Shown: piece after piece, positions 63,058 through 64,000 of the stretch
Layout: each line of letters starts with the position of its first letter
How positions within the stretch are numbered: the stretch's first letter is position 1
Assembly (NCBI RefSeq): GCF_001650405.1
Contig: NZ_LWCU01000007.1
Location: forward strand, 26,979-90,978
DNA: 64,000 bases
Reading direction: 5' to 3'
Source: Microbacterium sp. H83
GTDB taxonomy: Bacteria > Actinomycetota > Actinomycetes > Actinomycetales > Microbacteriaceae
Position numbers and translations under genes: made by a program
Notes under the pieces: generated by a model
Databases searched by the model: none
The model's input: the letters and a program-made list of their open reading frames with translations, nothing else
What the model was told of the DNA's origin: nothing

Positions 63058-64000
63058 TGGGCGTCATCCTCGCGACCAGTCGATCGTTCTCCGACGGCGA
63101 CCTCGACCTCGTCGCCCGTGCGCGGGCCGCGGGTCACGAGATCGTCCGCGGCCCGGCGCACCACGGGCTCACCGAGCTCGCCCCCCTCCTGGCGGCAGCG
63201 GAGGGATGGGTCGCCGGCACCGGTCCGGTGACCGACGAGCACCTCGCCGCCGCCCCGAACCTCCGCGTCGTCGCGCGGTACGGCGTGGGCGTCGAGGCGG
63301 TGGATCTCGACGCGGCACAGCGCCGCGGCATCCCCGTCACGAACACCCCGGGCGCCAACGCGGATGCCGTCGCCGACCACGCCGTGGGATTGATGCTGGC
63401 GGCGCTGCGATTCATCCCCGACGGCGACCGCCGCGTGCGCACCGGCGACTGGAGCGTGCGCCGCGGTCGCGAGCTCGGTGCGGCGACCGTCGGCGTCGTC
63501 GGCTTCGGCCGCATCGGACAGGGCGTCGCGCGGCGACTGAGCGGCTTCGGGCCTCGCATCCTCGCGAGCGACCCGTTCCTCCCGGCAGGCGTGATCGCCG
63601 CAAACGGCGCGGAGCCCGTCGATCTCGACGAGCTGTTCCGCACCGCCGACCTCATCACCCTGCACGCGCCGGGAGGGCAGACGCTCGTCGACGCCGCGCG
63701 GCTCGACGGCATCCGCCCCGGCACCGTGCTCGTGAACACCGCCCGCCCCGACCTCGTCGACGAGCAGGCTCTGGCCACGGCGCTGCGCGACGGACGGCTG
63801 GGCGCATACGCGGCCGACACGCTCGACGGCGACACCGCGGCGAGCGCGAGCCCGCTGCTCTCCGACGATCTCGCCGACCGGGTCACGGTCACCCCGCACC
63901 TGGGCGCGCAGACCACGCAGGCCGTCGACAACATGGGCTCGCTGTCGCTCGACGACGTGCTCGCCGTGCTGGCGGGCCGAGAACCCGCCCACCCCGTCTC
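63057..64000 (+). CDS. D-2-hydroxyacid (phosphoglycerate-type) dehydrogenase, C-terminus cut by window
   Basis: Starts at ATG 63057 (TGATG with the kinase stop) and runs past 64000; 314 residues are visible. VVARYGVGVEAVDLDAAQRR, ANADAVADHAVGLMLAALRF, the NAD motif TVGVVGFGRIGQGVARRLSG, VNTARPDLVDEQAL with the catalytic-type Arg/Glu surroundings, and TPHLGAQTTQAVDN with the catalytic His are those of D-3-phosphoglycerate dehydrogenase-like enzymes. In this operon it probably oxidises a sugar-acid phosphate or the reverse, not serine biosynthesis. Confidence 0.9.
   Translation, partial: MGVILATSRSFSDGDLDLVARARAAGHEIVRGPAHHGLTELAPLLAAAEGWVAGTGPVTDEHLAAAPNLRVVARYGVGVEAVDLDAAQRRGIPVTNTPGANADAVADHAVGLMLAALRFIPDGDRRVRTGDWSVRRGRELGAATVGVVGFGRIGQGVARRLSGFGPRILASDPFLPAGVIAANGAEPVDLDELFRTADLITLHAPGGQTLVDAARLDGIRPGTVLVNTARPDLVDEQALATALRDGRLGAYAADTLDGDTAASASPLLSDDLADRVTVTPHLGAQTTQAVDNMGSLSLDDVLAVLAGREPAHPV

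Overview
The window is high-GC DNA with dense, often 4-bp-overlapping genes, many leaderless-looking starts and a strong excess of the word GGATGCC. Together with the gene content this points to an actinobacterium, most likely a Microbacterium-like member of the Microbacteriaceae. The genus is inferred from style and was not checked by a database search.

Layout. 1-6.8 kb: arginine/ornithine/proline catabolism (rocD partial, a dimethylargininase-family hydrolase, putA), with a small membrane protein/HTH/quinone-reductase-like operon between them. 6.9-8.9 kb: NAD-binding protein, thioesterase, GNAT. 9.0-12.6 kb: etfB-etfA followed directly by an unusual membrane cytochrome b with a long, triply repeated N-terminus. 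12.7-20.0 kb: MarR regulator, YdeI-like protein, enoyl-CoA hydratase, a valine-catabolic operon (mmsA, acyl-CoA dehydrogenase, mmsB) and a thiolase; their electrons would enter EtfBA. 20.2-34.0 kb: L-arabinose catabolism (araD-araB-araA-mutarotase with a LacI repressor and a palindromic operator), an SDR epimerase/dehydrogenase, then a LacI-controlled CUT1 sugar ABC importer with a GH127 beta-L-arabinofuranosidase. 34.1-36.0 kb: a compositionally different patch with two WXG100-like proteins (one apparently frameshifted) and a lipoprotein. 36.1-45.7 kb: FMN reductase, a furanose-type CUT2 importer (ytfQ-ytfR-ytfT-yjfF order), a second unpartnered CUT2 ATPase with its own LacI, and an alditol oxidase. 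45.7-52.2 kb: LacI, small membrane protein, second CUT1 importer and a GH51 alpha-L-arabinofuranosidase. 52.2-58.1 kb: MFS transporter and the 2-methylcitrate (propionate) operon gntR-prpD-prpB-prpC. 58.2-64 kb: EamA exporter, CGNR zinc-finger regulator, CE7-like esterase, and an unassigned carbohydrate operon (cupin isomerase, FGGY kinase, 2-hydroxyacid dehydrogenase) with tandem palindromic operators.

How it works together. The centre of the window reads as an island for taking up and degrading arabinofuranose-containing plant polymers. Two arabinofuranosidases of opposite anomeric specificity, three importers and araBAD feed L-arabinose to the pentose phosphate pathway, under four LacI proteins that each sit beside a different candidate operator. 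Flanking operons burn amino acids and branched-chain or propionyl units, with EtfBA and the cytochrome b as a possible electron exit to the membrane.
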